13,719 nt of DNA from Phoronis pallida (GCA_028565715.1 JAOXYC010134443.1:1-13719); one strand, 5' to 3'; shown: positions 1 through 7,007, counted from the first letter of the stretch. Notes: generated by a model from the letters alone, not told the origin. Numbers and translations: made by a program.

Positions 1-113
1 CATTTCCACCTTATTTCCACGTTTTCCCTGTTTGAACAGGGAAAACGTGGAATATTTTCCCTGTTTTCCCTGTTTTGAAACAGGGACAACGTAGACAACG
101 TGGAAAATTTTCA
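1..113. repeat. nested foldback repeat cut by the window edge
   Basis: Two hairpins lie back to back. The first is perfect: an 18-nt arm at 15-32 (ttccacgttttccctgtt) pairs with 35-52 across a two-base TG loop. The second has the core ccctgttt (68-75) pairing with 78-85, again with a TG loop, and an outer pairing of 51-60 with 102-111. The words ttttccctg, acaacgt and ccacgtt recur throughout. This is the structure of a foldback or MITE-type element. Its left part may continue outside the window. Confidence 0.7.
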
Positions 114-315
114 CCCGTGAATTAGTTACTGTATAGAAAACCCAACTTCCACCATGCAAGATTCGAAAATGTCCCATATTCAATCTATGGACTTTTAAAG
201 TTTTAAAACTCGAAGCAAATCCAGTCCCGCATTCCCTGATAATTAGCTCTATCGGAGCTCTCCGGTCAGTGGAGGTAAATAACGCTATCGCAGTTGAAAG
301 GCAGTGTTGAGCAAA
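114..315. other. intergenic or intronic, no gene seen
   Basis: No conserved protein, RNA or repeat was recognised here. Composition becomes more GC-rich after about 240, leading into the SAP-like fragment. It could be the former 5' leader of that fragment. Confidence 0.4.
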
Positions 316-606
316 ATGTCCGACAGTCAAGCGGCCCGCTGTATGGGGGAGAAAACGCACCTAATTTCTTACATTATAAAGTCCCAGAGTTGAAAAATTA
401 TCTACAGAAGAGGATTGAGTGTTAGCCAATACAGGAAGGATCAGTTAGTGCGATTAGTTCACTCGTCTGAGTTGTTTAACCCACTTGCCTCAGAGACACG
501 ATTTCCTCACAGCGTGCAGGAACGCCCAAAACATTACATCCACGGCTACTTTTCAAGATTATCAAACTTCTGCATATATGCGGTACACCCTACTGCACGG
601 CAATGA
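316..606 (+). pseudogene. decayed SAP-domain-like coding fragment
   Basis: An ATG at 316 opens a frame (MSDSQAARCMGEKTHLI...) that hits TGA at 391-393. From 381 the overlapping frame reads VPELKNYLQKR. From 409-412 the original frame resumes with GLSVSQYRKDQLVRLV and runs to the stop at 604-606. Read together, the pieces follow the SAP helix-extended-helix pattern: L..YL..RGLSVS..RKDQLV.L. Two compensating indels, near 380 and near 411, explain the frame switches. SAP modules bind DNA in chromatin proteins and also occur in eukaryotic transposable-element proteins. The tail after residue VRLVHSSE is not recognised. The local GC content is higher than in the flanks, as expected for former coding sequence. 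I infer a dead gene or transposon fragment. A pair of unrelated chance frames remains possible. Confidence 0.35.
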
Positions 607-1651
607 TATTTAGATGGCATTGACACTTCAGATTTTAAACATAAAACACAATAATTAGTAAAGGACTCGGCTACACGTTTATCACCAGGCGATCACTCAT
701 TGAAAGGACAAAGTTGCCCAATGGATGTGTTGTATTCTGGGTAATAAGCGCGGTATTTCAAAGGTGGCGTTGTAATGCGGAAATGGGCTATTCCATACAC
801 ATGGCATATTCCAAACACATGGCATAGGCAGTGAAAATCATCTTACACAAGCAAAAGTACTTTTCCCTATTTCTTGTCTTTATCTTTGCAGGTTTCAATA
901 CTTTTTCATGGTATAAGTTTTTGTAGCCAAGAGTGCAGTAAAATACAAGACTCGGATTGATTCCTAATACATTCTTTCTTCAACAGAAATATTTTTCATA
1001 AATACCATCTTGATGATGGAATCAACCCTAAGACGCCTTGAGCAAAGCCTCGGTTAAGTAGGGCTAAGTAGATTGGTATAATTACAACCAGTATTGTGCA
1101 ATCATTCAATAGCCATCCTACCCATTATTACATATGCGTGTTATTAATGAGTGTTTCATAGGAAATTAATAAGTCTACTGGACAGTTGCATCTTAGACAG
1201 AATAACAAGATATCGATTTCACGCGACTATCACGGTTCAATACTGTTACATGTATATTATGTGTGTGACAAAGCTGATCCTGTGTTAAAATGAGTTAGAT
1301 AATTTTGCTGCCGTTTGATTTGCTCGGCTCAAGCGTTTTTCTAGTAAAATTTAGCCAATATTTTAAGTTTATTTGTTTTGCATTGAATAAGAATTAAATT
1401 GGTTCCTTAAAAAGGCTACGGATTTACACGGATTCACTCTGGGATAATTTTTTATAATTCACATAGACATGGAGTTTCGACACTGTGCAAGTTTAACTAC
1501 AGCAAGACGATTGGCTTTATAACTATTTTTGAACTTAATCATGTATATTTCTTTTTTTAAATTTACTCTACCAAAACAGTTTCCACCCATTTCTATCTCA
1601 AAAAAATTGACAGAACCAAACAGACAATAGGTAATAATCAGACAAATGGCA
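607..1651. other. AT-rich non-coding stretch with one short tandem duplication
   Basis: No gene is supported. An 18-bp unit, attccatacacatggcat, is repeated in tandem at 790-807 and 808-825 with one mismatch. A sequence at 1352-1378 recurs at 1728-1754 (separate entry). A splice-acceptor-like pyrimidine tract with CAG ends near 891, but no coding frame follows it. Confidence 0.5.
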
Positions 1652-1754
1652 TTCCAATTCCGTAGCAAGTTCCAATTCCGTAGCAAGTGCCATTGCTTTG
1701 TTTGACATCAAATAATGTTCTTGGAATAGCCGATATTCTAAGTTTATTTGTTTA
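1352..1754. repeat. dispersed direct repeat pair, 27 bp
   Basis: The sequence tagccAatattTtaagttt... at 1352-1378 recurs at 1728-1754 with two mismatches. The bases after the copies are partly reverse complements of each other (gcattgaataa against ttattcaatgc). This may mark the two ends of an older insertion. No element was recognised between them. Confidence 0.4.
1652..1687. repeat. 18-bp perfect tandem duplication
   Basis: ttccaattccgtagcaag is present twice head to tail, at 1652-1669 and 1670-1687. The period is a multiple of three, so open frames through it show repeated peptides. These are not evidence of coding. Confidence 0.9.
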
Positions 1755-2782
1755 TTCAATGCTTTGCATGGATCAATGTATACTAGACAGGCTGTCACAC
1801 AATGACCGACAATGTAAATAAATATATTACATCAATTTGTAACATTAATTTGTATCATGAATCAATACGGGGATAAATCAGACTATTCACTACACTCATG
1901 GGAGCTAGCTGGTCGCATGCAATATGAGCAACTGTTTAAATAACCTTAATAGCCCTATAATGCCCTATTATAGTATTATGTGGCTTATACCGTAATAATA
2001 CGTGCAAGAACTGAACAATAACTCACACGTTGGCAGCTCAATGTCTTAATTAATGAAATTTCATAAGGGAATAAAGTGCTATAACGTACATAAGTCATCT
2101 TCGATAAAATTGCCTTCAGGCTGTAAACCAAAAATTAGTCTTCTGTTTTGTGGTGAACTTTTTACAAAAAGTAATTATCGTTAATAACTTCATAATTATA
2201 TGACAATGAGAAATATATACAGGTCGCCCCCATGAGGAATTGGAATCATGATTTCTCGTTAGACACGATTGTAACCTAGTCGCCATAGACTGTTCACGAC
2301 TACACCATCATTTTTCCAAATGAATTAAAACTATACTTTTACTGGCCAGAGGTATCAAATTTTCAACAACAAAAAAATTATACATGAATCTGACATGAGT
2401 ATTTCAGTCTTAAGCCAAAAAACAACTTTCATAAAAAAGTCTTGGGTTTATAAAAACAATTCTTCACGGATGTCGTTAGTTGTATTGCATCTATTTTTGT
2501 ATGATCAATTACTTGGATTATTGAGCCTAATCCTAAGGACAAGTCTCTGATCTTCACGGATCCATTCCACAAATCCAACCGTCATGTTTTACAGAACAAA
2601 TACAAACCCATATTGACAATGTCCGGATTAGGCACATTTGTAAGACGTAAGACTGATTTACGTAGTCTATAGACAAGAGCAAGGCCAGATAAAAGGGAGG
2701 ACAAGGTGATTTCAAATCAATAACTGAATTGTGATTCTGGAACCAAGATTCCATACACAATCCGTAGGTTATCATTCTAGAT
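1755..2782. other. AT-rich non-coding stretch, nothing recognised
   Basis: No gene, RNA or clear repeat is seen on either strand. The words cttttactggcc near 2336 and near 6537 lie in loosely similar contexts, which may be remnants of one dispersed repeat family. Confidence 0.45.
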
Positions 2783-2802
2783 GTATTTGTTTGAAGCAAT
2801 TG

Positions 2803-2990
2803 TTGTATTTGAAACAATTCTCGTATTTGTTTGATATATTTCTTGTATTTGAATTCTTGTATTTGAAACAATTCTTGTATTTGTTTGATATCTTGTATTT
2901 GAATTCTTGTATTTGAAACAATTCTCGTATTTGTTTGATATATTTCTTGTATTTGAATTCTTGTATTTGAAACAATTCTTGTATTTGTTT
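2803..2990. repeat. 54-bp minisatellite, about 3.5 copies
   Basis: Units lie at 2803-2856 (54 bp), 2857-2906 (50 bp, missing four bases of tatt type), 2907-2960 (54 bp) and a partial unit at 2961-2990. Each is built from the subword TTGTATTTG with the spacers aaacaattc, tttgatat and aattc, so a shorter ancestral period is likely. A degenerate partial unit precedes the array from 2783. The repeat keeps long minus-strand frames open (rich in N, T, R, I and Q/K/Y), but these have no recognisable domain and look spurious. Confidence 0.9.
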
Positions 2991-4105
2991 CTTGAACTGG
3001 TTTTGTGATTGAAATGTGAAAAATGTTCTTCCACATCATATAGATGTGGTGACAGTTCAAAAGGTTGTACTGTCGTCTGAGAAATGGAATGCAAATGTGA
3101 ATCATTTTTGATACAAGGAAAAATTTGCAATGATATGGATTGATAAGGAAAATTGAACTTTTTAACTCGATAAAAAAATTAAATCTTTGGATGATGACTT
3201 TGAGGTATAACACATAAAGAAAACTTTCTGAATTGAAGAACGGCAGAGAATTATAAGTCGATAACTCACACTGAAATTAACACATCTTATTTCTGTTTTA
3301 TGACATTTTTACGAGGATGACAGTATCACTAGATAGGGACGAGTCTTAGCTATCTTTCTGATGACTCACATCCACTTAAACCATCAAATATTGGGCCAAT
3401 CTTATTTTATATCTGAGAATATTGCATGCATGCACTGTAAAAGTACCGATTTTAATAGTGTCAATAAAATGGTCATTAACTATGACGATAAGAGTTCATT
3501 CGGTACATTAAAAACAAATCAACTTCAGACTAAGTATACGCAACCATCATCACCCTTAACTCTTAAGATTCACCATTTTGTGAGTAGATATTGATAAACT
3601 CGGATTAAATCAACTAGGCGTAGGAAAAATACAGATAAAAAAAATCTGAATGCAAATGACAACTTTTCAAGCACAACACGTTTCAATGGGCTAAATCATG
3701 ATTGTCAAACATTTGAAGTAAACAGTTTCAGCTAAAAACCTAGTCTCTCTCACAGCCCATCTCAAACAATGGATTGTTCTCCCTACGCGATAATTGAGTC
3801 TCACTTTAAGTATATATGTTGATTACGTCACTCCGCTTCAACACAGTCTCCTACTTTCGGTAAAAAATCCTGAACACCCCCTGCGATTGATTCATGCATT
3901 TTCTTTTTCATGTAATTGATGCAATTTTATTCACAAAATATAATGCATATCAATTTTCTTTACCAACTGAATGACTGAAATCATATCACCGGTGATTTTC
4001 TTAAGCCTGAACTGAGGGTAGTCTCGATGGAGAATGTAGTGGTGGCAAGAACAACTGACAAGAGGAAACTCCACTGAGTGTTTGTGAGAACATTATTTTT
4101 GTCTT
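2991..4105. other. AT-rich non-coding stretch, nothing recognised
   Basis: No gene is supported. A 77-codon plus-strand frame at 3361-3594 has no recognisable motif and no convincing splice context. Its product is low in any domain-like pattern. I treat it as chance. Confidence 0.45.
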
Positions 4106-4176
4106 AAAAAGGTCTTGAACCCACTCCTGTCAGATTGCAAGTCTGACTTTCCCTCCTGAACCACAGTGACCACTTG
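4106..4176 (-). pseudogene. degenerate tRNA-like sequence, TGC anticodon arm
   Basis: On the minus strand the anticodon arm is perfect (TCAGA stem, loop CTTGCAA, TCTGA; plus coordinates 4130-4146), giving anticodon TGC (Ala). The box A region (TGTGGTTCAGGAGG) and box B region (GGGTTCAAGACC) are weakened compared with TRGYNNARNGG and GGTTCGANTCC. The T stem and acceptor stem do not pair well. A run of five T follows at once, like a pol III terminator. This is best read as a tRNA pseudogene or the head of an old tRNA-derived SINE. Confidence 0.5.
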
Positions 4177-4247
4177 AGCGTCAATTATGAAGTCTTCAGA
4201 AAGTCCCTTGGTCCTAATTTATATGCACAACAATTGTTTGACTAGAC

Positions 4248-4261
4248 TGATGACGTCATCA
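4248..4261. promoter_or_regulatory. palindromic CRE-like site
   Basis: tgatgacgtcatca is a perfect 14-nt palindrome containing the full CREB/ATF consensus TGACGTCA. A second GACGTCACGT lies 5 bases downstream. No start site or gene is seen next to it, so function is only a possibility. Confidence 0.3.
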
Positions 4262-4692
4262 AAAGACGTCACGTCCAAACCAATCTGCATATTGTTGTTT
4301 ACTTGCCAAAACAAAAAAATAAATCTCGAGGTAATTTATAAAAGAACCAATGATGTTCCAATGATATAATGCTTCTTTTAATGAGTCCATTCTATTCAGC
4401 AAAATTAAGCTTTAAGAGGTTTTCCATATTGTACAGACATATTGATGTTTTGAGCATAACTTGGTGTAAGGAATCCTTGGGGATTTCTTAGCAAAAGTGT
4501 TAGATAGTCTTAAGGTATATTACAGTGCTGAGGTTTCTATAAACTTTATGAAGCATGAATATATAGGAAAGACGGAACATGAATAAATGAACAGAGAGAA
4601 TGATTCAATTGCTCTTTTTCTTATCAAATATTTATCTCATTTTTTCAGGTGTATGCAATTTGCGTACTGGGATAATCCAAACATTTACACAA
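4262..4692. other. non-coding stretch, nothing recognised
   Basis: No gene is supported. A pyrimidine tract ending in TTTTTTCAG|G near 4650 resembles a plus-strand splice acceptor. The frame after it runs antisense through the SINE head, so it is not accepted as an exon. Confidence 0.4.
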
Positions 4693-4875
4693 TTTTTTTT
4701 TTTAATTTCATTAAAGTTTATCAGCCATGCCGGAAAGCGTTCCATTCGCACTGAGCTGAGAGGAGTGATAGATTTTAGTGTGCGATGCTCAGGTCGAAGT
4801 CTAACTGGCGCCGGCGGGACTCGAACCTACGCCGCTGCCGTGAGAATCAAGTACCCTAACCACTCGACCACCAGT
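4693..4875 (-). mobile_element. tRNA-derived SINE with A-tail
   Basis: Read on the minus strand, a tRNA-like head covers 4875-4804. It has box A TGGTCGAGTGG (plus 4860-4870), a perfect box B GGTTCGAGTCC (plus 4817-4827), and ACTGGTG/CGCCAGT ends that pair over seven positions. The head most resembles tRNA-Glu with a CTC anticodon position, but the anticodon stem is broken, so it is not a working tRNA. A body of about 100 bp follows with its own stem (tcgcac at 4746-4751 with gtgcga at 4780-4785). The element ends in eleven A (plus 4693-4703). Head, body and A-tail in this order define a tRNA-derived SINE. Clear target-site duplications were not found. Confidence 0.7.
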
Positions 4876-5387
4876 CTCCTCTAGACTTGGGAACACTTTA
4901 AAACAGTTCTCCTACTCGGGAGACCTGGTTTCAAAAATCACAATATATCTTTTTAATTTAATCAGACTTTCATTAAAAAAATATTTAATATTTTTTAATT
5001 AAATTTTAATTAAATCAGACAGGTGCGCATTTTCACCCTCCCATAAGCTTGCAGCCGTTATCAGGAGGCAGGTAACTGATAACATCACACGGGTCCATTG
5101 ATACACTGGGTTACAACTCTTTACAAGTCAGACAAAAAACATACAATGCCATGAAAGGGTTAGAGTTTAACCTGGCTAAGGGGTTATTGACTCTATGCTG
5201 ATAAAAATGCAAATACCAATTTTGTGAGGATTTTCATAATGATAATTACAACGTAGGCAGTTAGTTACATACTCATTTTCCACGTTGCTTCGAACTTTCA
5301 GTGTTTTGAATTATAACACTGTTGTCATTTCTTTTACTGCAATTTAATTTATCACCAATTTTTGTTATTTTTTATCTTAGCCGAGTT
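4876..5387. other. non-coding stretch with an AT palindrome
   Basis: No gene is supported. The palindrome ttaattaaattttaattaa occupies 4995-5013 inside a very AT-rich tract. The sequence ttttccacgttg near 5277 is the reverse complement of a word in the foldback at the left edge. Confidence 0.45.
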
Positions 5388-5473
5388 TTGAACCCAGTTC
5401 CGAAATCATTTTTTGCAGTTTAAATTTTCGTTGAACCCAGTTCCGAAATCTTTTTTTGCAGTTTAAATCTTCT
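5388..5473. repeat. 43-bp tandem duplication
   Basis: Two copies lie at 5388-5430 and 5431-5473 and differ at about four positions. Each starts ttgaacccagttccgaaatc, continues with a T-run and then gcagtttaaat. The T-run plus GCAG makes each copy look like a plus-strand splice acceptor, but no coding frame follows. Confidence 0.9.
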
Positions 5474-5527
5474 TGAATAAAACAGACCTTTGTTTTAAAA
5501 AAATGTGAAACTTCAATCACAAAATCC

Positions 5528-5533
5528 ACTTAC
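5528..5533 (-). promoter_or_regulatory. 5' splice donor of the kinase exon
   Basis: The minus-strand sequence is CACAACA|GTAAGT, with the intron starting at 5533. It matches the metazoan donor consensus and falls exactly where similarity to the CDK17 N-terminus fades. Without splicing, the frame would stop after only a few more codons. Confidence 0.7.
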
Positions 5534-5672
5534 TGTTGTGTCCATTTTGACTCCTAATTCCTCCGTTCTCTTCAATGGTCAAGTCAGCGAGGCTCTCGTC
5601 TACTGTGCGGCCATTTTTATTTCCAAAAGTCTTGGACAATTTCCTCTTGAACCTACGCATACCAGATGCCAT
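5534..5672 (-). CDS. first coding exon of a PCTAIRE-type cyclin-dependent kinase (CDK16/17/18 family)
   Basis: The minus strand encodes 46 residues plus one base (phase 1). It begins MASGMRRFKRKLSKTFG and contains TVDESLADLTIEENGG. From knowledge of the family, human CDK17 starts MKKFKRRLSLTLRG and continues TIDESLSEL...TIEENSS, so both the basic RRFKRKLS start and the DESL..L.TIEEN block match in order. PCTAIRE kinases are cytoplasmic or membrane-associated Ser/Thr kinases activated by cyclin Y and 14-3-3. The serine in RKLS is in the basic context typical of a regulatory phosphosite. The chosen ATG (5672-5670) has an excellent Kozak context (GAGCCATGG) and an in-frame TGA two codons upstream. 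The methionine at residue 5 aligns with the human start. The kinase domain itself is not in the window. Family assignment is likely, but which paralogue is less sure. Confidence 0.75.
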
Positions 5673-5722
5673 GGCTCATCCGCCCATCCAAGGGGACTCT
5701 AGCTTTGCACCTGCAAGTATAC
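5673..5722 (-). other. 5' untranslated part of the kinase exon and possible 3' splice acceptor
   Basis: On the minus strand, TTGTATACTTGCAG|GTGCAAAG gives an acceptor-like AG at 5711-5712. It would start the exon at 5710 with a 38-base leader before the ATG. Two short upstream ATGs in this leader end quickly and are out of frame. The pyrimidine tract is weak, so transcription could also begin further upstream without a splice here. Confidence 0.4.
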
Positions 5723-5735
5723 AAGTTGATAATTG
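5717..5735. repeat. 19-bp direct repeat, copy 1
   Basis: gtatacaagttgataattg is identical at 5717-5735 and 6477-6495. Similarity continues after a two-base gap with caaaaat. The left copy overlaps the presumed branch and pyrimidine region of the acceptor before the kinase exon. Confidence 0.85.
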
Positions 5736-5985
5736 GCAAAAATCATTCATAATCATGGAGTCTTACCTTTATTTTGATAGAATGAACTACGTTTCGGACA
5801 TCCATCAAAGGTCCTTGTGGTCATGTGATGACGGACTATCAATCTTGCTGCTAGATGGAGGTCCCAAACTTAGTTCATTACATCCAAATAAATGTATGTC
5901 TCATTGAAAATTTTCAAAGTAGTGCATTCGTGGATTTCCTCTCATAGGAGTCCAACACACTGGATATATTAAAACACCTACAATT
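5736..5985. other. non-coding stretch between kinase exon and inverted-repeat element
   Basis: A plus-strand frame covering 5575-5907 is the antisense shadow of the kinase exon, extended by chance. No other feature is seen. On the minus strand this would be 5' intron or leader. Confidence 0.45.
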
Positions 5986-6384
5986 GTCAATGATAGCTAG
6001 AATTTATAATTCTGTACACTGGACTCACCGAGTTAAATTTCTTTCCCGATGTTGAGGACACGTCTGTGTCCTTTGACTAGGGTTTGCGTAGTGACCTCTA
6101 TTTGTAGAATTTGAGATTCTGTGTATAATTCTGGTCCAGGAATTGGAAAGTCTAAATCTTACTACTCCTTGTTTGTTGAGAGAGGGATTATGTGCAGCCA
6201 CCAAGAGATGGCTTCTTTCACTCCTCTTTCAAACCAGTGTTTAAAGAGGAGTTTTCTACCAATTCACTACGCAAACCCTAGTCAAAGGACACAGTCGTGT
6301 CCACAGACGTGTCCGCAACGTCGGGAAAGAAATTTAACTCGGTGAGTCCAGTGTACAGAATTTTAAATTCTAGCTATCATTGAC
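5986..6384. mobile_element. 399-bp foldback or MITE-like element with arms over 100 bp
   Basis: The left arm (5986-6094) and right arm (6264-6384) are inverted copies. Both carry gtcaatgatagctagaattt at the outer end and gggtttgcgtagtga at the inner end. They differ by a few substitutions and by about 12 bases in the tandem-like ggacac/gtctgtg segment, longer on the right. The 169-bp centre has no transposase; a 74-codon frame through it has no recognised domain. The structure fits a non-autonomous foldback DNA transposon. No convincing target-site duplication was found, although loosely similar ctggat..aatta words lie outside both ends. Confidence 0.75.
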
Positions 6385-6476
6385 TATCTACCTGGATGAA
6401 TTATAATCTTCATCATATTACCTGCAACTGTCATAACTGAAACAACAAATTTCGTCTGAATGAAAATCTTCTTCCT

Positions 6477-6495
6477 GTATACAAGTTGATAATTG
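6477..6495. repeat. 19-bp direct repeat, copy 2
   Basis: Identical to 5717-5735. On the minus strand this copy is followed by ACAG|GAAG, so it again looks like a splice acceptor. The two copies bracket the 399-bp inverted-repeat element. Confidence 0.85.
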
Positions 6496-6555
6496 TTACA
6501 AAAATACGCTTCACAGACTACAAATTAATGTATGCTTTTACTGGCCGAAAGTGAT

Positions 6556-6621
6556 AAATATTGAAAAGACAGAAAAATTTGGAACTGATCTGTTCCGAAT
6601 TTTTCTGTCTTTTCAATATTT
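6556..6621. repeat. 66-nt nearly perfect hairpin
   Basis: Arms 6556-6579 and 6598-6621 are exact reverse complements (24 bp; aaatattgaaaagacagaaa at the outer end of the left arm). After one wobble-type mismatch, GGAAC (6581-6585) pairs with GTTCC (6592-6596), leaving a six-base loop. The near-perfect pairing argues for a young palindromic element or selection on the structure. The size is close to a pre-miRNA, but real animal pre-miRNAs usually have more bulges. Confidence 0.85.
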
Positions 6622-6637
6622 ACTACACAGACTATTG

Positions 6638-6676
6638 TCCCATGATGGGTCAGACTATTTTTTCAGATTCAAAGTT
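6638..6676 (+). repeat. partial copy of the tRNA-like 3' end and terminator
   Basis: gtcccatgatgggtcaga followed by a T-run and cagattc matches the T-stem 3' side, acceptor end and terminator of the tRNA-like gene at 6830-6915. The rest of the tRNA is absent. It abuts the 66-nt hairpin, so a local truncated duplication or template switch is likely. Confidence 0.75.
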
Positions 6677-6829
6677 TATCTATATAATTAATTGTCATCA
6701 CAGCAGTGATCTGTTAATTATATCCATTTATTATTCAACCTATTTACGATACTGAACGATATCCTTAGCAAAGGGTTCTACCTCAGTATCCCCCTTGAAT
6801 CTGAATAATTTACTGTTCCTGTCATGGCT

Positions 6830-6904
6830 GCCTCATTAGCTCAGTTGGTAGAGCACTTGCCTAGATTGCAAGCCTGTCGTGGGTTCGAGTCCCATGATGG
6901 GTCA
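6830..6904 (+). tRNA. tRNA-like gene or tRNA-derived SINE head, anticodon position AGA
   Basis: The cloverleaf is nearly complete. Acceptor GCCTCAT pairs with ATGGGTC with one mismatch. The D arm is GCTC-AGTTGGTA-GAGC. The anticodon arm is CTTGC-CTAGATT-GCAAG. The T arm is CGTGGG-TTCGAGT-CCCATG, one pair longer than normal. Box A TAGCTCAGTTGG (6837-6848) and box B GGTTCGAGTCC (6882-6892) are intact. Anticodon AGA would decode serine, but the long variable arm of tRNA-Ser is missing (five bases here). I therefore think it is a tRNA-derived repeat or an aberrant tRNA rather than a standard tRNA gene. It may still be transcribed by pol III. Confidence 0.55.
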
Positions 6905-6908
6905 GAAA

Positions 6909-6915
6909 TTTTTTT
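6909..6915 (+). terminator. pol III terminator T7
   Basis: Seven T start four bases after the tRNA-like discriminator base, the usual place and form of a pol III terminator. Confidence 0.6.
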
Positions 6916-6972
6916 CAGATTCCAAAAGACTATTTATTTTAACACTAAATAGACTCATTCGACTGGTTGCAC

Positions 6973-7007
6973 CTTTAAAATAAATGTTCAGAACATTTAT
7001 TTTAAAG
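6973..7007. repeat. 35-nt perfect palindrome
   Basis: ctttaaaataaatgttc (6973-6989) pairs with gaacatttattttaaag (6991-7007) around one central A. The 15-bp word aaagactatttattt occurs on both sides, around 6926-6940 and at 7003-7017, so the palindrome sits within a short direct duplication. Confidence 0.9.

Larger units (their letters stand above)
6794..6926. repeat. inverted arms flanking the tRNA-like gene
   Basis: ttgaatctgaataattt at about 6795-6811 is the approximate reverse complement of aaatttttttcagattccaa at 6906-6925, with gaatctgaa/ttcagattc exact. The arms bracket the tRNA-like sequence and its terminator. This suggests that the unit moved, or folds, as one foldback. Confidence 0.5.

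Noticed and set aside
2554-3213. 219-codon minus-strand frame, the longest in the window
   Set aside because: Its central third is the translated 54-bp minisatellite, the flanks have no domain, and other phases stay open through the array as well.
4600-4884. 94-codon plus-strand frame containing GGTRTYAA
   Set aside because: This peptide is the antisense translation of a tRNA box B and T arm; it runs over the SINE head.
5575-5907. 110-codon plus-strand frame
   Set aside because: It is antisense to the kinase exon, which has splice signals, a Kozak start and family similarity.
6121-6345. 74-codon frame inside the 399-bp inverted-repeat element
   Set aside because: It crosses from the spacer into the right arm and shows no transposase or other motif.
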